A DNA stretch of 64,000 bases from Alkalimonas collagenimarina (GCF_030717845.1 NZ_JAUZVZ010000018.1:1-64000); one strand, 5' to 3'. Positions 8,180-18,275 are shown, numbered from the stretch's first letter. The notes: generated by a model from the sequence alone, not told the origin. Translations and numbers: made by a program.

Positions 8180-10228
8180 TTAAGCGCTTATCCCCATATG
8201 CCGCAGCAAAGCTTCATTGGATGGCTCCCGGCCACGGAAGCCTTTAAATAGCTCCATTGGCTCGGCACTGCCGCCACGTTCTAAAATCCATTGCAGAAAA
8301 TCACGGCCAGTATCGGCATTAAAGACACCCTCTTCTTCAAAGCGGCTAAAGGCGTCTGACGACAAGACTTCTGCCCATAAGTAGCTGTAATAGCCAGCCG
8401 CATAGCCACCAGCGAAAATATGACCAAACCCATGCTGGAAACGATTGAATCGCGGCGGTACGATCACGGCAACCTGCGCTCGAACCTCATCCAACAATTG
8501 CTGCACCCGGCCACCCAAGGCAGGGTCGTACTCAGCATGCAAACGGAAATCAAACAGCGCAAACTCAAGCTGTCGTACTAAGAACATCGCCGATTGAAAG
8601 TTTTTCGCCGCCAGCATTTTATCCAATAAATCCTGTGGCAACGTTTCTCCGGTTTGATAATGACCGGAGAGTATGGCTAACGCTTCGGGCTGCCAACACC
8701 AATTTTCCAAAAATTGACTGGGGAGCTCCACCGCATCCCAAGCCACCCCATTGATACCCGCCACTGCCGCGGCATCTACTTGCGTTAGCATATGATGCAG
8801 GCCATGACCGAACTCATGAAACAAGGTCACCACTTCGTCATGCGTAAACAACGCAGGCTTGCCACCAACCGGTTTGTTGAAATTACAGGTTAAATACGCA
8901 ACCGGGGTTTCCAGCTCGCCAGAGGGCAGTAATCGGCGGCCTCGACAATCGTCCATCCAGGCACCACCACGCTTTTTCGCCCGGGCGTATAAATCCAGAT
9001 AGAAACTGCCGCGTAATTCGCCTTTGGCATCAAAAATATCATAAAACCGTACATCTGAATGCCAGACATCCACCCCTTCGCGCGGTTTGACCTGCATGCC
9101 AAACAGTTTTTCTACCACGGCAAATAAACCGGGCACCACCTTGGTTTCCGGGAAGTAAGGCCGTAACTGCTCATCCGAGATAGCGTACTTGGCTTGTTTC
9201 AGCTTTTCAGCGTAATAGCCAATATCCCATGCTTCCAACTCGTGTTGGTTGAACTCTTGCTGTACAAAGTGTTTTAACTCCGTCAAATCCTGCTCCGCCT
9301 GCGGCTTGGCCCGTGCGGCTAAGTCTTGCAAAAAATCCAGTACTTGAGCCGGGCTTTCTGCCATCTTAGTCGCCAGGGATTCATCTGCTGCACTGGCAAA
9401 GTCCAATAGCTGCGCCAACTCATGTCGCAGCGCCAGCGTCTCATCAATAATGGCCGAGTTATCAAACTGACCGGCTGTTGGCCCTTGATCAGAAGCACGA
9501 GTACAGTATGCGCTGTACAGCTCTTGCCGCAATGCCCGGTCATCCGCATACGTCATTACCGCCAGATAGCTGGGAAACTCCAAGGTGATGACCCAGCCTT
9601 CCAGCTCGCGACTTTTTGCTTCTTCTGCCGCGGCTAATTTGGCATCTTCCGTCAAACCGGCCAATGCCGACTCATCGGTAATATGCTTAAACCAAGCTTG
9701 CGTTGCATCTAGGGTATGGTTGGAAAAACTGGATGCCAAATCAGATAAGCGGCTTTGGATCTCGCCATAACGCTGCTTTTTCTCCGCCGGTAAACCAATG
9801 CCGGACAATTTAAAATCGCGTAGCGCGTTTTGAATGACTTTTTGCTGCGCAGTCGTCAGGTCAGCATATTCATCGCTGGCGGCTAAGGTCCGATACGCTT
9901 GATACAAGCCCTCATGCTGCCCCAACCAGGTACTGAACTCAGATAACAATGGCAAGCAGGCTTCATAAGCTTCACGCAACTCAGGGCTATTCATCACTGA
10001 GTTTAAGTGCGATACCGGTGACCACAACTTACCTAACCGATCCGTATCTTGCTCCAGCCGCTCAACCAGACTGGCCCAGCTGACATCCGTTTGTTGCACC
10101 ACGTCTTCTACGGCAGCTCTGGCGCTGGCGATCGCGGCTTCAACCGCAGGTTTCACCTGCTCAGGTTTGATGTCGGAAAACGGGGGTAAATCCGTGAAGG
10201 TCAGTAATGGGTTGTTGATCATGGTCAT
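8180..10228 (-). CDS. prlC: Oligopeptidase A
   Basis: This 682-residue M3A metallopeptidase degrades short peptides, including cleaved signal peptides, in the cytoplasm. The zinc site HEFGHGLHHM is near residue 470, with the third ligand glutamate in the downstream AVELPSQFLENW segment. Length and domain order equal E. coli PrlC (680 residues). It has its own start MTMINNPLLTFTDLPPF, and its stop lies 11 bases from the stop of the convergent TraT-like copy. In many gammaproteobacteria prlC and rsmJ (yhiQ) are adjacent; here the TraT-like pair and a lipoprotein gene separate them. Confidence 0.97.
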   Translation of the reverse strand: MTMINNPLLTFTDLPPFSDIKPEQVKPAVEAAIASARAAVEDVVQQTDVSWASLVERLEQDTDRLGKLWSPVSHLNSVMNSPELREAYEACLPLLSEFSTWLGQHEGLYQAYRTLAASDEYADLTTAQQKVIQNALRDFKLSGIGLPAEKKQRYGEIQSRLSDLASSFSNHTLDATQAWFKHITDESALAGLTEDAKLAAAEEAKSRELEGWVITLEFPSYLAVMTYADDRALRQELYSAYCTRASDQGPTAGQFDNSAIIDETLALRHELAQLLDFASAADESLATKMAESPAQVLDFLQDLAARAKPQAEQDLTELKHFVQQEFNQHELEAWDIGYYAEKLKQAKYAISDEQLRPYFPETKVVPGLFAVVEKLFGMQVKPREGVDVWHSDVRFYDIFDAKGELRGSFYLDLYARAKKRGGAWMDDCRGRRLLPSGELETPVAYLTCNFNKPVGGKPALFTHDEVVTLFHEFGHGLHHMLTQVDAAAVAGINGVAWDAVELPSQFLENWCWQPEALAILSGHYQTGETLPQDLLDKMLAAKNFQSAMFLVRQLEFALFDFRLHAEYDPALGGRVQQLLDEVRAQVAVIVPPRFNRFQHGFGHIFAGGYAAGYYSYLWAEVLSSDAFSRFEEEGVFNADTGRDFLQWILERGGSAEPMELFKGFRGREPSNEALLRHMGISA

Positions 10229-10333
10229 AACGTATCCTGTGAACGCGAGGTTTTATTCATTGTATGTTGGGATACATGGCCTGGTTCTCAAGGTATTTAT
10301 ACTGAAGTGATCCGGGTATATTACCAATACGCC

Positions 10334-10362
10334 TTGTGATTGGCTTAGTGCAGCCTTATATA
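10334..10362 (+). promoter_or_regulatory. Candidate sigma-70 promoter of gor
   Basis: TTGTGA and TATATA are separated by 17 bases and lie 33 bases upstream of the gor ATG. The match is fair and no other signal was found in the prlC-gor gap. Confidence 0.4.
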
Positions 10363-10394
10363 AAAGATATTCTACTTAATAAACAGGCAACTTT

Positions 10395-11750
10395 ATGACT
10401 CGGCATTTTGATTATCTGTCCATCGGTGCTGGCAGTGGTGGTATCGCGTCGGCCAACAGGGCCGCTATGCGTGGTGCTAAAGCAGCAGTAATAGAAGCAA
10501 AAGCCGTCGGCGGTACTTGTGTCAACGTCGGCTGTGTACCTAAAAAAGTAATGTGGTACGGCGCTCATGTTGCTGAAGCCATCAAATACAGCAGTGCCTA
10601 TGGTTTTCAACTGGAGCAACAGGGCTTTCAGTGGAAGACGCTGGTACAAAACCGCCAAGCTTACATTGAGCGTATTCACGGCGGCTATCAACGTGGCTTT
10701 GCCAGCAACGGTGTCGAGTTTATTGAAGGCTTTGCCCGCTTTGTCAATGCCAATACCGTGGAAGTGAATGGCGAACTTATCACAGCTGATCACATTACTA
10801 TTGCCGTTGGCGGGCGCCCTAGCCGGCCCGATATTCCGGGCGCTGAACTTGGCATCGACTCCGATGGATTTTTTGCCTTAACTGAGCAGCCGCAAAAAGC
10901 AGTCGTGGTCGGTGCTGGCTACATTGCCGTGGAAATTGCCGGCGTCTTGCATGCCCTGGGCAGCGATACCCACCTGCTGATCCGTAAAGACCGGCCACTG
11001 CGCGACTTTGACAGCGATATCACCGATGCTCTGTTGCAGCGCATGCAACAGGATGAGCTGCAGCTGCATACCCACACCAACGTCACTAAAGTAGAGCAAG
11101 CTGTCGATGGCAAGCTGACCATCAGCTGCGAAGATGGCAGTATGTTATTTAATGTCGACTGTCTGATCTGGGGCATAGGCCGCGAACCAGCTACCGATAA
11201 CCTTAATCTGGCAGCGGCTGGTGTCATCACCGATAAAGATGGTTTCATTCGCACTGATCGCTACCAGAATACCAATGTGAAAGGTATTTATGCAGTCGGA
11301 GATATTACCGGTGAAGCCCAGCTGACTCCGGTAGCCATTAAAGCGGGCCGCATGCTGGCCGAACGTTTATTTAACCCAGCTCTGCCCGATGCCCACATGG
11401 ATTACAGCTTGATCCCAACCGTGGTGTTCAGTCACCCACCGATCGGCACTTTGGGGCTAACCGAAGACGAGGCCATCGACAAGTACGGTAAGGATGGCAT
11501 TACGGTGTATCGCTCCAGCTTCGCCGCCATGTACAACGCCATCACGCCACACCGGGCCATGAGTACCTTTAAACTGATTTGCGCTGGCGATGACGAAAAA
11601 GTCATCGGCCTGCATGGCATTGGTGAAGGTATGGATGAAGTATTGCAAGGCTTCGCCGTCGCCATGAAAATGGGCGCCACCAAAGCTGATTTTGATGCCA
11701 CGGTCGCGTTACACCCGACCAGCGCCGAGGAGTTTGTTACGCTGAGGTAG
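10395..11750 (+). CDS. gor: Glutathione-disulfide reductase
   Basis: This 451-residue FAD enzyme reduces GSSG to GSH with NADPH in the cytoplasm. The FAD motif [10 protein letters not shown] is at residues 11-20 and the redox-active pair is Cys42/Cys47 in [13 protein letters not shown]. The NADPH-binding strand [14 protein letters not shown] and the second FAD motif [19 protein letters not shown] follow. The catalytic C-terminus [13 protein letters not shown] supplies the acid-base His/Glu pair. It matches the E. coli enzyme in length. It is divergent from prlC and works with the glutaredoxin/Prx5 and GloA functions in this window. Confidence 0.97.
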   Translation: MTRHFDYLSIGAGSGGIASANRAAMRGAKAAVIEAKAVGGTCVNVGCVPKKVMWYGAHVAEAIKYSSAYGFQLEQQGFQWKTLVQNRQAYIERIHGGYQRGFASNGVEFIEGFARFVNANTVEVNGELITADHITIAVGGRPSRPDIPGAELGIDSDGFFALTEQPQKAVVVGAGYIAVEIAGVLHALGSDTHLLIRKDRPLRDFDSDITDALLQRMQQDELQLHTHTNVTKVEQAVDGKLTISCEDGSMLFNVDCLIWGIGREPATDNLNLAAAGVITDKDGFIRTDRYQNTNVKGIYAVGDITGEAQLTPVAIKAGRMLAERLFNPALPDAHMDYSLIPTVVFSHPPIGTLGLTEDEAIDKYGKDGITVYRSSFAAMYNAITPHRAMSTFKLICAGDDEKVIGLHGIGEGMDEVLQGFAVAMKMGATKADFDATVALHPTSAEEFVTLR

Positions 11751-11784
11751 TGAATAGTTAGTTGGGTACAGACAGGACTGGCTG

Positions 11785-12546
11785 ATGCGTACTTTGATTA
11801 CATTGTTACTGTATCTGGTGGCAGGCTATGTTGTGATATGCCTGCTATTGTACCTGCTGCAGCGCCAGCTGATTTATTTTCCGGTGCCGGCTGCCTTTCC
11901 GCCGGACAACCCGCTGATCTTACAACAAGGTGAGCATCAGGTTCTGGTGAGTCATCGGCCTCGCCAGAGCGAGCAGGCGTTGTTGTACTTTGGTGGCAAT
12001 GCCGAAGATACCAGTGTCAGTCTGTCGGAGTTCAGCGCAGAATTTCCAGAGCATGCCATTTATCTGATGCATTACCGTGGTTATGCAGGCAGCGATGGAA
12101 AACCCTCCGAGCAGGCGCTGGTCAGTGATGCCCTGGCTTTGTTTGATCAGGTCAGCCAGCAGCACAGCGATATCATCGTGATAGGCCGTAGTCTGGGCTC
12201 TGGTGTGGCCGTGCAATTGGCGGCTCAGCGCCCGGTGCAGCAACTGGTGTTGATCACGCCCTTTGATAGCCTAACCGCACTGGCCAGTCAGCAGTTCCCA
12301 CTTTTCCCTGTGCGCTTGTTATTGAAAGATCGTTATGATTCCGCCAGATCGGCCGCCAAAATCCATACTCCAACCTTATTGCTGGTAGCCCGCGAGGATG
12401 AAATCATCGGTCGTGAGCGAAGCGAAGCATTGTATAACGCGTTTCCAAAAGGCTCCGTTCGTATGGTACATTTTAATGGTAATCACAATAGTTACCTACC
12501 CGCCCATCAGCTACATGATCTAATTGCGCGGCCAAAGCATGAATGA
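11785..12546 (+). CDS. Membrane-anchored alpha/beta hydrolase
   Basis: This 253-residue protein has an N-terminal hydrophobic anchor (residues 5-25) followed by RQLIYFPVP, typical of the BEM46/YfhR-like serine hydrolases. The nucleophile elbow is GRSLGSGVAV, with Ser as the G-x-S-x-G centre. The acid is in LVAREDEIIG and the histidine in FNGNHNSYLP. The substrate is not known. It follows gor by 34 bases and may be cotranscribed. Confidence 0.85.
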   Translation: MRTLITLLLYLVAGYVVICLLLYLLQRQLIYFPVPAAFPPDNPLILQQGEHQVLVSHRPRQSEQALLYFGGNAEDTSVSLSEFSAEFPEHAIYLMHYRGYAGSDGKPSEQALVSDALALFDQVSQQHSDIIVIGRSLGSGVAVQLAAQRPVQQLVLITPFDSLTALASQQFPLFPVRLLLKDRYDSARSAAKIHTPTLLLVAREDEIIGRERSEALYNAFPKGSVRMVHFNGNHNSYLPAHQLHDLIARPKHE

Positions 12547-12603
12547 GCGTTCTTTTGTAAATTATTAACTGGTTTCATTGCGGATGTTGTTAATTTTTTG
12601 CAT

Positions 12604-12631
12604 TTGACAAGTCTGACTTAGCCTTTAGAAT
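12604..12631 (+). promoter_or_regulatory. Sigma-70 promoter for the two-gene unit at 12663
   Basis: A perfect TTGACA is followed after 16 bases by TAGAAT, one mismatch from the consensus -10. The predicted start of transcription is about 25 bases upstream of the ATG at 12663. Confidence 0.6.
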
Positions 12632-12662
12632 AGGCGGAATTATCACAAAAATTTAAATTGAA

Positions 12663-13232
12663 ATGACCAACTCACTCGCTATTTCTCCGCAAGAGCGTGC
12701 CTATCTGGCCCAGGAAGATCTCGAAAGTTTCTGGTACAGCAGGTTGCAGAAAAAAGATCCTGTTGCCCGCATTGGCTATGCTATCTGGGTAAAAGATGTT
12801 GATGACTTAAAGCATGCTATTACTACTGGTGATCCTGTCTATTGGAATCAGCGCGGCTTTGCCTACTGGGAACTGATGGCCCGCTCCACCGTAGTCAACC
12901 TGGCGGTAGGCCTGCAAAAAGGCGGGTTTCGGGGAACTGTCGGAGAAACTCGACAACAAATCAAACGGGTTGGCCTTCGTGTAGCAGACTGGCATGCACA
13001 GTATGTTCATAACGATTACCAAGACCAAATAGGCCAGGTTCCCGGACTACTTAGCCTGAAGCAAATGGCAGATTACCATCATCGTGCTTTTCAGGAATTC
13101 AACATTCCACCCAGTTACTACGGCGGCACCTGGTTTGGTTCCATTCCGGAGACTATTCAATTTGAGACTTATGGCCATTTATATTGCCACGACTGCGACA
13201 GCAGTGAAGGCTACCAGGGTGTTCGTCCGTGA
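12663..13232 (+). CDS. Uncharacterised protein, first of a coupled pair
   Basis: I do not recognise this 189-residue protein. It has no signal peptide, is aromatic-rich and ends with a CHDCDSSEG cysteine-containing tail (C-x2-C), which could bind metal. The middle (YWNQRGFAYWELMARSTVVN, residues 60-79) looks amphipathic. Its stop TGA overlaps the GTG start of the next gene (GTGA), so the two are translationally coupled. A cytoplasmic protein coupled to an exported one is an arrangement seen in effector/immunity pairs and in envelope accessory operons, but nothing here proves either. A good promoter precedes it. Confidence 0.7.
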   Translation: MTNSLAISPQERAYLAQEDLESFWYSRLQKKDPVARIGYAIWVKDVDDLKHAITTGDPVYWNQRGFAYWELMARSTVVNLAVGLQKGGFRGTVGETRQQIKRVGLRVADWHAQYVHNDYQDQIGQVPGLLSLKQMADYHHRAFQEFNIPPSYYGGTWFGSIPETIQFETYGHLYCHDCDSSEGYQGVRP

Positions 13233-13840
13233 AAAAAATACTATTTATATTTACTGGCAGCCTTATTGCTCTGCTTGCCTACGCTTTTTCAGGCAACAGT
13301 ACTGACAAAGCGCCCCAAGTTTTTTGTCCGCCGAAAGATTTCGTCGTCAATCTAAATATTCCACCCGAGGCATACACGGATAAAAATTTTGATGTGTCTG
13401 ATGATGAAGAACTGGCACTGCTGATGTTTCCACCAGAATACGTTGCCGAATCAATCGAGAATTACCAACCCTATTTGGAATCTACGCGCACCGGCAGGCT
13501 TCGCGCCCCTTTGCATGTCAATGTACGGAAGTCTTCACATTTTAATTGGCATATAAATCCAGACCATGCCAGAGCCCTTCCTCATGGCCCAGATTTATAT
13601 ACAGACACCGATGAAGAGGAGTTTGGTTGGCGAGTCAGTAGTTTTGATGGTGAGCAGTTCCACCCATGGGGAAGGTGTAGTGATGACTTTAACGGCAGTC
13701 TGAGCTGCTTTCGTGACTTAAAGGTTGGCAAGCTCTGGTTAAAATATGTGGTGCAGGCTGAAAATATTGCTTATTACCCTGAGATTGATGCCTTTCTGAC
13801 AGAGCATGTCACTGCCTGGCGGTGCGATTCAAAACAATAA
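13229..13840 (+). CDS. Uncharacterised exported protein, second of a coupled pair
   Basis: This 203-residue protein starts with GTG and an n-region KK followed by a hydrophobic stretch (residues 4-20), a signal peptide or anchor. The mature part has four cysteines and acidic runs (DVSDDEELAL, TDTDEEEFGW). No named family is recognised. It overlaps the preceding gene by four bases (GTGA) and is followed by a convergent hairpin, so the pair forms a complete transcription unit. Confidence 0.7.
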   Translation: MKKILFIFTGSLIALLAYAFSGNSTDKAPQVFCPPKDFVVNLNIPPEAYTDKNFDVSDDEELALLMFPPEYVAESIENYQPYLESTRTGRLRAPLHVNVRKSSHFNWHINPDHARALPHGPDLYTDTDEEEFGWRVSSFDGEQFHPWGRCSDDFNGSLSCFRDLKVGKLWLKYVVQAENIAYYPEIDAFLTEHVTAWRCDSKQ

Positions 13841-13862
13841 TTTCGTTGACGATGCAAGCGTG

Positions 13863-13893
13863 CTGGCGGGCACAACAGTTACTTGCCCGCCAG
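13863..13893. terminator. Hairpin between convergent units
   Basis: A perfect 10-bp stem (CTGGCGGGCA / TGCCCGCCAG) with an 11-base loop lies between the two-gene unit and the M20 peptidase gene. T tracts are weak on both strands. Confidence 0.5.
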
Positions 13894-13911
13894 TCAGATT
13901 AAAGCGCAGCT

Positions 13912-15207
13912 TTAGCCCGCTTCCGGATAATCAAACACCCAGTTGATAAAGAGCTCAGTGCCAATACGAAGTGCACTTTCATCGGCATAGAAAAACGGTG
14001 AATGATTAGCTGGAGCTTTGGCTGGATCTTGCCCCTCTGGTGTTACACCCAAAAAGACAAACATGCCCGGCACTTCAAGTGCGTAAAATGAAAAATCTTC
14101 GGCACCAGTCACCAGTGGGCTTTCATGCACCATGGTTTCGCCAGCCACACGTTGAGTCGTAGGTAGCATTTTCGCGACCAGCTCTGGGCTGTTGATGGTG
14201 ACTGGGTACCCTTCATCAATTGTAACCTCTGCCGTTGCTCCGGTAACATGGGCTGATGCTTCTGCGGCTTGAGTCAATTGACGGAAAATTTGCTGGCGAA
14301 TATCCATATCAAAGTTACGGATGGTGCCTTCGAGGTATACTTCGTCCGGAATGATGTTATTGCGAACCCCGCCCTCGACAATGCCAAAACTAACCACAGC
14401 AGGCGCTTTGGTAATATTGATCTGCCGACTAACAATGGTTTGCACATTATTAATGATTTGCGCTGCGGCAACGATAGGATCAACCCCTGCCCAAGGTGCA
14501 GAACCATGCGTTTGCCGGCCTTTCACCCGAATTTCAAATCGATCGGACGACGCCATTAAAGGTCCTTTACGGTAGCCAATAGTGCCGACCGGTGCTTGGC
14601 CCCAAACATGAATACCAAACACAGCGTCAGGTTTATGCTCGGCAAATAAGCCTTCTTTTAGCATCAGCTCAGCACCGCCTTCTTCACCGGGAGGCGCCCC
14701 CTCTTCCGCTGGCTGGAAAATAAACATCACCGTACCCGCTATCTGCTCACGATGTTGTGCCAAATACTCAGCGGCCCCCATCAGCATGGCCACATGCAAA
14801 TCATGGCCGCACGCATGCATCACCCCGACCTCATTGCCACGGTACTCGCCAATGACGGTAGAACGAAAAGGAACATCGGTTTGCTCAGTCACCGGCAAAG
14901 CGTCCATGTCAGCCCGCAGTGCAATCAAAGGGCCGGGCTTACCGCCCTGCAGCATACCCACAACACCCGTATGAGCAATTTCCGTCTGCACCTCGATACC
15001 AAGGCCTCGCAGATGCTCTGCCACTAAAGCCGAGGTGCGAAACTCACGGTTGCTCAATTCAGGATGCTGATGAATGTCGCGCCGCCAGGCGATCACCTTC
15101 TGTTCCAGTTCTTCATCAATAGTTAGGTTATGGTGTTCTGCCAGAACAACCGGGCTGGCAAGCAGGCCAAAGCTAAACAGTAGAGATGCCGTGATAACAC
15201 GCAACAT
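13912..15207 (-). CDS. Exported M20 amidohydrolase/aminoacylase
   Basis: This 431-residue metallohydrolase has a signal peptide (MLRVITASLLFSFGLLASPV, cleaved near residue 23). The M20D signatures are DIHQHPELSNREFRTS, RADMDALPVTEQTD, MHACGHDLHVAMLMG (metal ligands Cys/His) and FQPAEEGAPPGEEGGAELM; the catalytic glutamates are in PAEEG. The closing GAEDFSFYALEVPGMFVFLG supplies the last ligand. Family members hydrolyse N-acyl or hippurate-like amino acids and peptides; here the location is periplasmic. The ATG at 15207 is preferred to the upstream start at 15255 because it gives the signal peptide and avoids overlap with the MFS gene. Confidence 0.9.
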   Translation of the reverse strand: MLRVITASLLFSFGLLASPVVLAEHHNLTIDEELEQKVIAWRRDIHQHPELSNREFRTSALVAEHLRGLGIEVQTEIAHTGVVGMLQGGKPGPLIALRADMDALPVTEQTDVPFRSTVIGEYRGNEVGVMHACGHDLHVAMLMGAAEYLAQHREQIAGTVMFIFQPAEEGAPPGEEGGAELMLKEGLFAEHKPDAVFGIHVWGQAPVGTIGYRKGPLMASSDRFEIRVKGRQTHGSAPWAGVDPIVAAAQIINNVQTIVSRQINITKAPAVVSFGIVEGGVRNNIIPDEVYLEGTIRNFDMDIRQQIFRQLTQAAEASAHVTGATAEVTIDEGYPVTINSPELVAKMLPTTQRVAGETMVHESPLVTGAEDFSFYALEVPGMFVFLGVTPEGQDPAKAPANHSPFFYADESALRIGTELFINWVFDYPEAG

Positions 15208-15251
15208 AATCGTATCCTTCTTCGTCGTAATACTTAAGCTTAGCAGTGAAA

Positions 15252-16487
15252 TCATTCTTCCTGCTGCTTTTCCAAACCTTCTTTGATCATACTTTCGGAT
15301 GATTGCGTCGGTAACATCACCGTTGCACTGGCCCGACGCTGCTGTTGACGACGATCAAAGAAGCGCATATACAATGCCATGCAAGCTACCATACTGGGGA
15401 TCAGAGCAATAAACCAGAAAAATGCTTGAGTGCCAAAGTGTTGCATCAACACCCCGGAGATTAATAAACCGCAAATGGCGCCTTGACCGTTGGCTCGTAC
15501 CAGTACGCTACTGGCACCGACCATCTGTTCTTTGTTCAAATAATCATTGGTATGCGCCACCACCATAGAGAATATGGGCAAGAATACAGCGCCGAACACA
15601 AAGTAACTGGCATACAGCAGCAGGATATCTTCTGCCGTCAATTGAGAAATCCATAACGCCATGGCGCAGGAGGCAAATGCACAGCCACTGATCACCAATC
15701 GGCGATCGAAACGGTCCGATAACTTACCCAGTTGGAACTGACAACACAACGAGCCAAAGATCAAAATAGCGACCAGATTAGCAATTTGAGTCAGCTCCAA
15801 ACCTAAGCGGGAAAAATACACTGGCCCTAAACCAAACAAGGAGGCATAAGCAAATTGCATGAGGAAGCAACCAATGACCCCCATCGGAGCAATACGCAAC
15901 AATTCACTGGCTCGCATTCGCGTGGGCTGACCAAAGCCAGGGGCCGGTGTCTGAGTGATCAACAACGGGATCACGGCAGCACTGATTAAAATGGATACCA
16001 GAGTAAACTGCAGGAAGTCACGCGGATCGCCGATATACAAGAGGAACTGCCCCAAACCAATACCGCCAAACAGCATCATCACATAAAGCGACATCAACTT
16101 GCCGCGATTTTGGTTGGTCGCCCCTGCATTAATCCAGCTCTCTGCGATCACAAAAATAGCAGAGAAACAAAAACCTGAAATCATCCGAAGCACAAACCAA
16201 GCCGCAGTATTGACCCAAATGGCATGGACCAAAATACTGATCGATGCCAATGCTGCCAATGCTGCAAAAGCACGGATGTGACCGACGCGGTGGATCATTT
16301 TGGGTGCCCGAATAGCGCCCAGTAAAAACCCGATGAAATAACCCGCTAAAATCATCCCGGTACTGCCACTGCTAAAGCCTTCCATTTCGGCGCGGATAGA
16401 CAACAAGGTATTTTGTAGCCCGGTGGTCATGCCAACAATACACATGCCAAGCAACAGCGGCCAGATGGTGCGGATCATCGAAAACAA
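15252..16487 (-). CDS. YcaD-like MFS transporter
   Basis: This 411-residue inner-membrane protein has 12 predicted membrane segments. The first is near residues 9-27, and the motif-A-like loop is RAPKMIHRVGHIRAFA after helix 2. The pattern GYFIGFLLGAIRAPK is characteristic of the YcaD/UMF2 group. Its substrate is not known. The gene lies 44 bases upstream of the start of the M20 gene on the same strand, so uptake of a substrate for the amidohydrolase is possible but speculative. Confidence 0.85.
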   Translation of the reverse strand: MFSMIRTIWPLLLGMCIVGMTTGLQNTLLSIRAEMEGFSSGSTGMILAGYFIGFLLGAIRAPKMIHRVGHIRAFAALAALASISILVHAIWVNTAAWFVLRMISGFCFSAIFVIAESWINAGATNQNRGKLMSLYVMMLFGGIGLGQFLLYIGDPRDFLQFTLVSILISAAVIPLLITQTPAPGFGQPTRMRASELLRIAPMGVIGCFLMQFAYASLFGLGPVYFSRLGLELTQIANLVAILIFGSLCCQFQLGKLSDRFDRRLVISGCAFASCAMALWISQLTAEDILLLYASYFVFGAVFLPIFSMVVAHTNDYLNKEQMVGASSVLVRANGQGAICGLLISGVLMQHFGTQAFFWFIALIPSMVACMALYMRFFDRRQQQRRASATVMLPTQSSESMIKEGLEKQQEE

Positions 16488-16671
16488 AGAAGTATCCTTT
16501 TTAAAGTCGGCTTAGAAGCTTGCACTAAAGCTCTGAAGTTCAATAAGATTAGCAAAGTAAGTCCCTTCAGGCCAGTACCTGCTTTATACACAAGGGAGTA
16601 CACAAAAGGCACACTGGTGTTCTTTTCCTGTCTGTGGCAGGCTGCGCTGTAACCAAGGAGTAAAGCATATC

Positions 16672-17049
16672 ATGAATCGACTTTCCCACCTTTTGATCGT
16701 TGTCAGTATTGGCCTATTTGCAGCAGCCTGCTCAGACCCCGAAAGCAGCACAGAAACCGCCAAACAAGATCCTTTTGCACACCTCACCGCAGAAGAGCAA
16801 GAAACCTTCCGGCAGGGGCAAGCTCGTGCACACAGTTGCGCGGCCTGTCATGGGCCTATGGGCATTTCCCGTAACCGGATGTACCCAAGTATTGCAGGCC
16901 TTACCGAAGCCGAGCTCAAGCAAGCGCTGCTGGACTATCGCAGTGGCGAGCGAACCAACCCGCTGATGTCGCCTCAGGCCCGAGGTTTATCCGATGAAGA
17001 TATAGAATTACTGGCGGCTTACTATCCATTGCTTTCTACTGCACGTTAA
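16672..17049 (+). CDS. Small class I cytochrome c lipoprotein
   Basis: This 125-residue protein has a lipoprotein signal (lipobox AAAC, residues 17-20) and one haem c motif CAACH (residues 57-61, in RAHSCAACHGPMG). A methionine in NPLMSPQARGLSDEDI is the sixth ligand. The layout is that of periplasmic c-type mono-haem electron carriers (cytochrome c4/c5-like). No oxidase genes are nearby, so its redox partner is unknown. Confidence 0.9.
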   Translation: MNRLSHLLIVVSIGLFAAACSDPESSTETAKQDPFAHLTAEEQETFRQGQARAHSCAACHGPMGISRNRMYPSIAGLTEAELKQALLDYRSGERTNPLMSPQARGLSDEDIELLAAYYPLLSTAR

Positions 17050-17147
17050 TGGGTAGCAGATAACAATTTGCTACATTATTTTTGCTCAATATAGATAATA
17101 TGTAATGATAGCTGGTATTATTTTTTAAATCTGTTTGTTCAGAGGCC

Positions 17148-18275
17148 GTGATGCATTACTTCTTACGTTTATCTTTACTTGTTTCTGCATGCTTGCTCAT
17201 TGCTTGTGGTGGCAGTGACGGCCCGTTAACCAGCAATCCAATACCTACGCCACCACCGGTAGCGGAAACCCCTTTTACAGTTGAAGCTGCAGGCCTTGAA
17301 GAACGCATTATTGAACGGCTGTACCAGCATGAACATTACCTGTTTGCTTTGACAGATAATGGCCTGTATCGCTCAGGCTTAACTGCGGAAACATGGCAGC
17401 TTATCGGCTTTGCCGATATGCAGGTACTCGATCTTAGCTTGATCAACGATCATCACTTCATGGCCGCGGTAAGGCATGATGACAACGACGGTTACCCTGT
17501 TCACAGCTTGTTTGAGTCGACTGATGCGGGCCAAAGCTGGCACGAAATAAAACATAATTTTGGCGGTACCGAAACTGAAGGTATCTATGCACTAGCTTAT
17601 CAACCCGAACAGCATCTGCTCTATGGCAGTGGTTTAGATGTGGTTGCGGTATCATCTAACTTTGGCATGAGCTGGCAGGTTTTGTACGGGGATTGGCATA
17701 CCTTTGGGCAGCCGAATAGAGCACTTGCCATTAACTCAGAGCTACAAGAGGTCTGGTCTGGGGGACAAGGGGCGACTGAAAACCCATTGCTGTATCAATA
17801 CAAGCTTGAACAGAACAGCTTGCATACCCATCATCAGCGGATGCATGAAATACTCACCAGCGGCGATGCCGACCTCTCGCCAGTAGCCATGCAATCGATT
17901 CGCTTTGGTGTACAAAACCCGGAGCATATTTATGCCAGTGGCGAAGGTGGTATCGCTTTTAGCTCTGATAACGGCCTCAGCTGGGTCAATTTGATGGGCG
18001 ATGTGGACTCCCGCTTTTACTTCGATGTGATTCTGGATCCAACCGTCGAGTCGCGCTTGTTCACCGCAGGTTGGGATAAAAATTTCGACTCGCCACAACC
18101 ACTGATTCTGGAGTGGTCGAAAGACAATGGCCAGAGTTGGGAACAATTCACCTACCCTAATACTGCTGTATTTGGCGGGGTAAGGAGTATGTTAGCACTG
18201 CAACACAATCAGCAACTGGTGCTTTATTTTGGTTTGTACCGTGGTGGCGTGATGAAAGTTACCCCCAACTTCTAA
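17148..18275 (+). CDS. Lipoprotein with Asp-box (BNR-like) repeats
   Basis: This 375-residue protein has lipobox LIACGGSDG (Cys20) and a proline-rich spacer. It then shows a beta-propeller-like body with at least three Asp-box motifs of the form S-x-D-x-G-x-x-W: STDAGQSW, SSDNGLSW and SKDNGQSW. Asp-boxes occur in sialidases, Ycf48-type photosystem assembly factors and other exported propellers. No sialidase catalytic residues can be identified, so it is probably a surface or periplasmic binding protein. A strong terminator follows. Confidence 0.8.
   Translation: MMHYFLRLSLLVSACLLIACGGSDGPLTSNPIPTPPPVAETPFTVEAAGLEERIIERLYQHEHYLFALTDNGLYRSGLTAETWQLIGFADMQVLDLSLINDHHFMAAVRHDDNDGYPVHSLFESTDAGQSWHEIKHNFGGTETEGIYALAYQPEQHLLYGSGLDVVAVSSNFGMSWQVLYGDWHTFGQPNRALAINSELQEVWSGGQGATENPLLYQYKLEQNSLHTHHQRMHEILTSGDADLSPVAMQSIRFGVQNPEHIYASGEGGIAFSSDNGLSWVNLMGDVDSRFYFDVILDPTVESRLFTAGWDKNFDSPQPLILEWSKDNGQSWEQFTYPNTAVFGGVRSMLALQHNQQLVLYFGLYRGGVMKVTPNF

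Noticed and set aside
8161-8180. Palindromic run AGCG...CGCT between the TraT-like copy 2 and prlC.
   Set aside because: The stem is short and interrupted by the two stop codons; it may be part of a shared end but is not supportable as a terminator.
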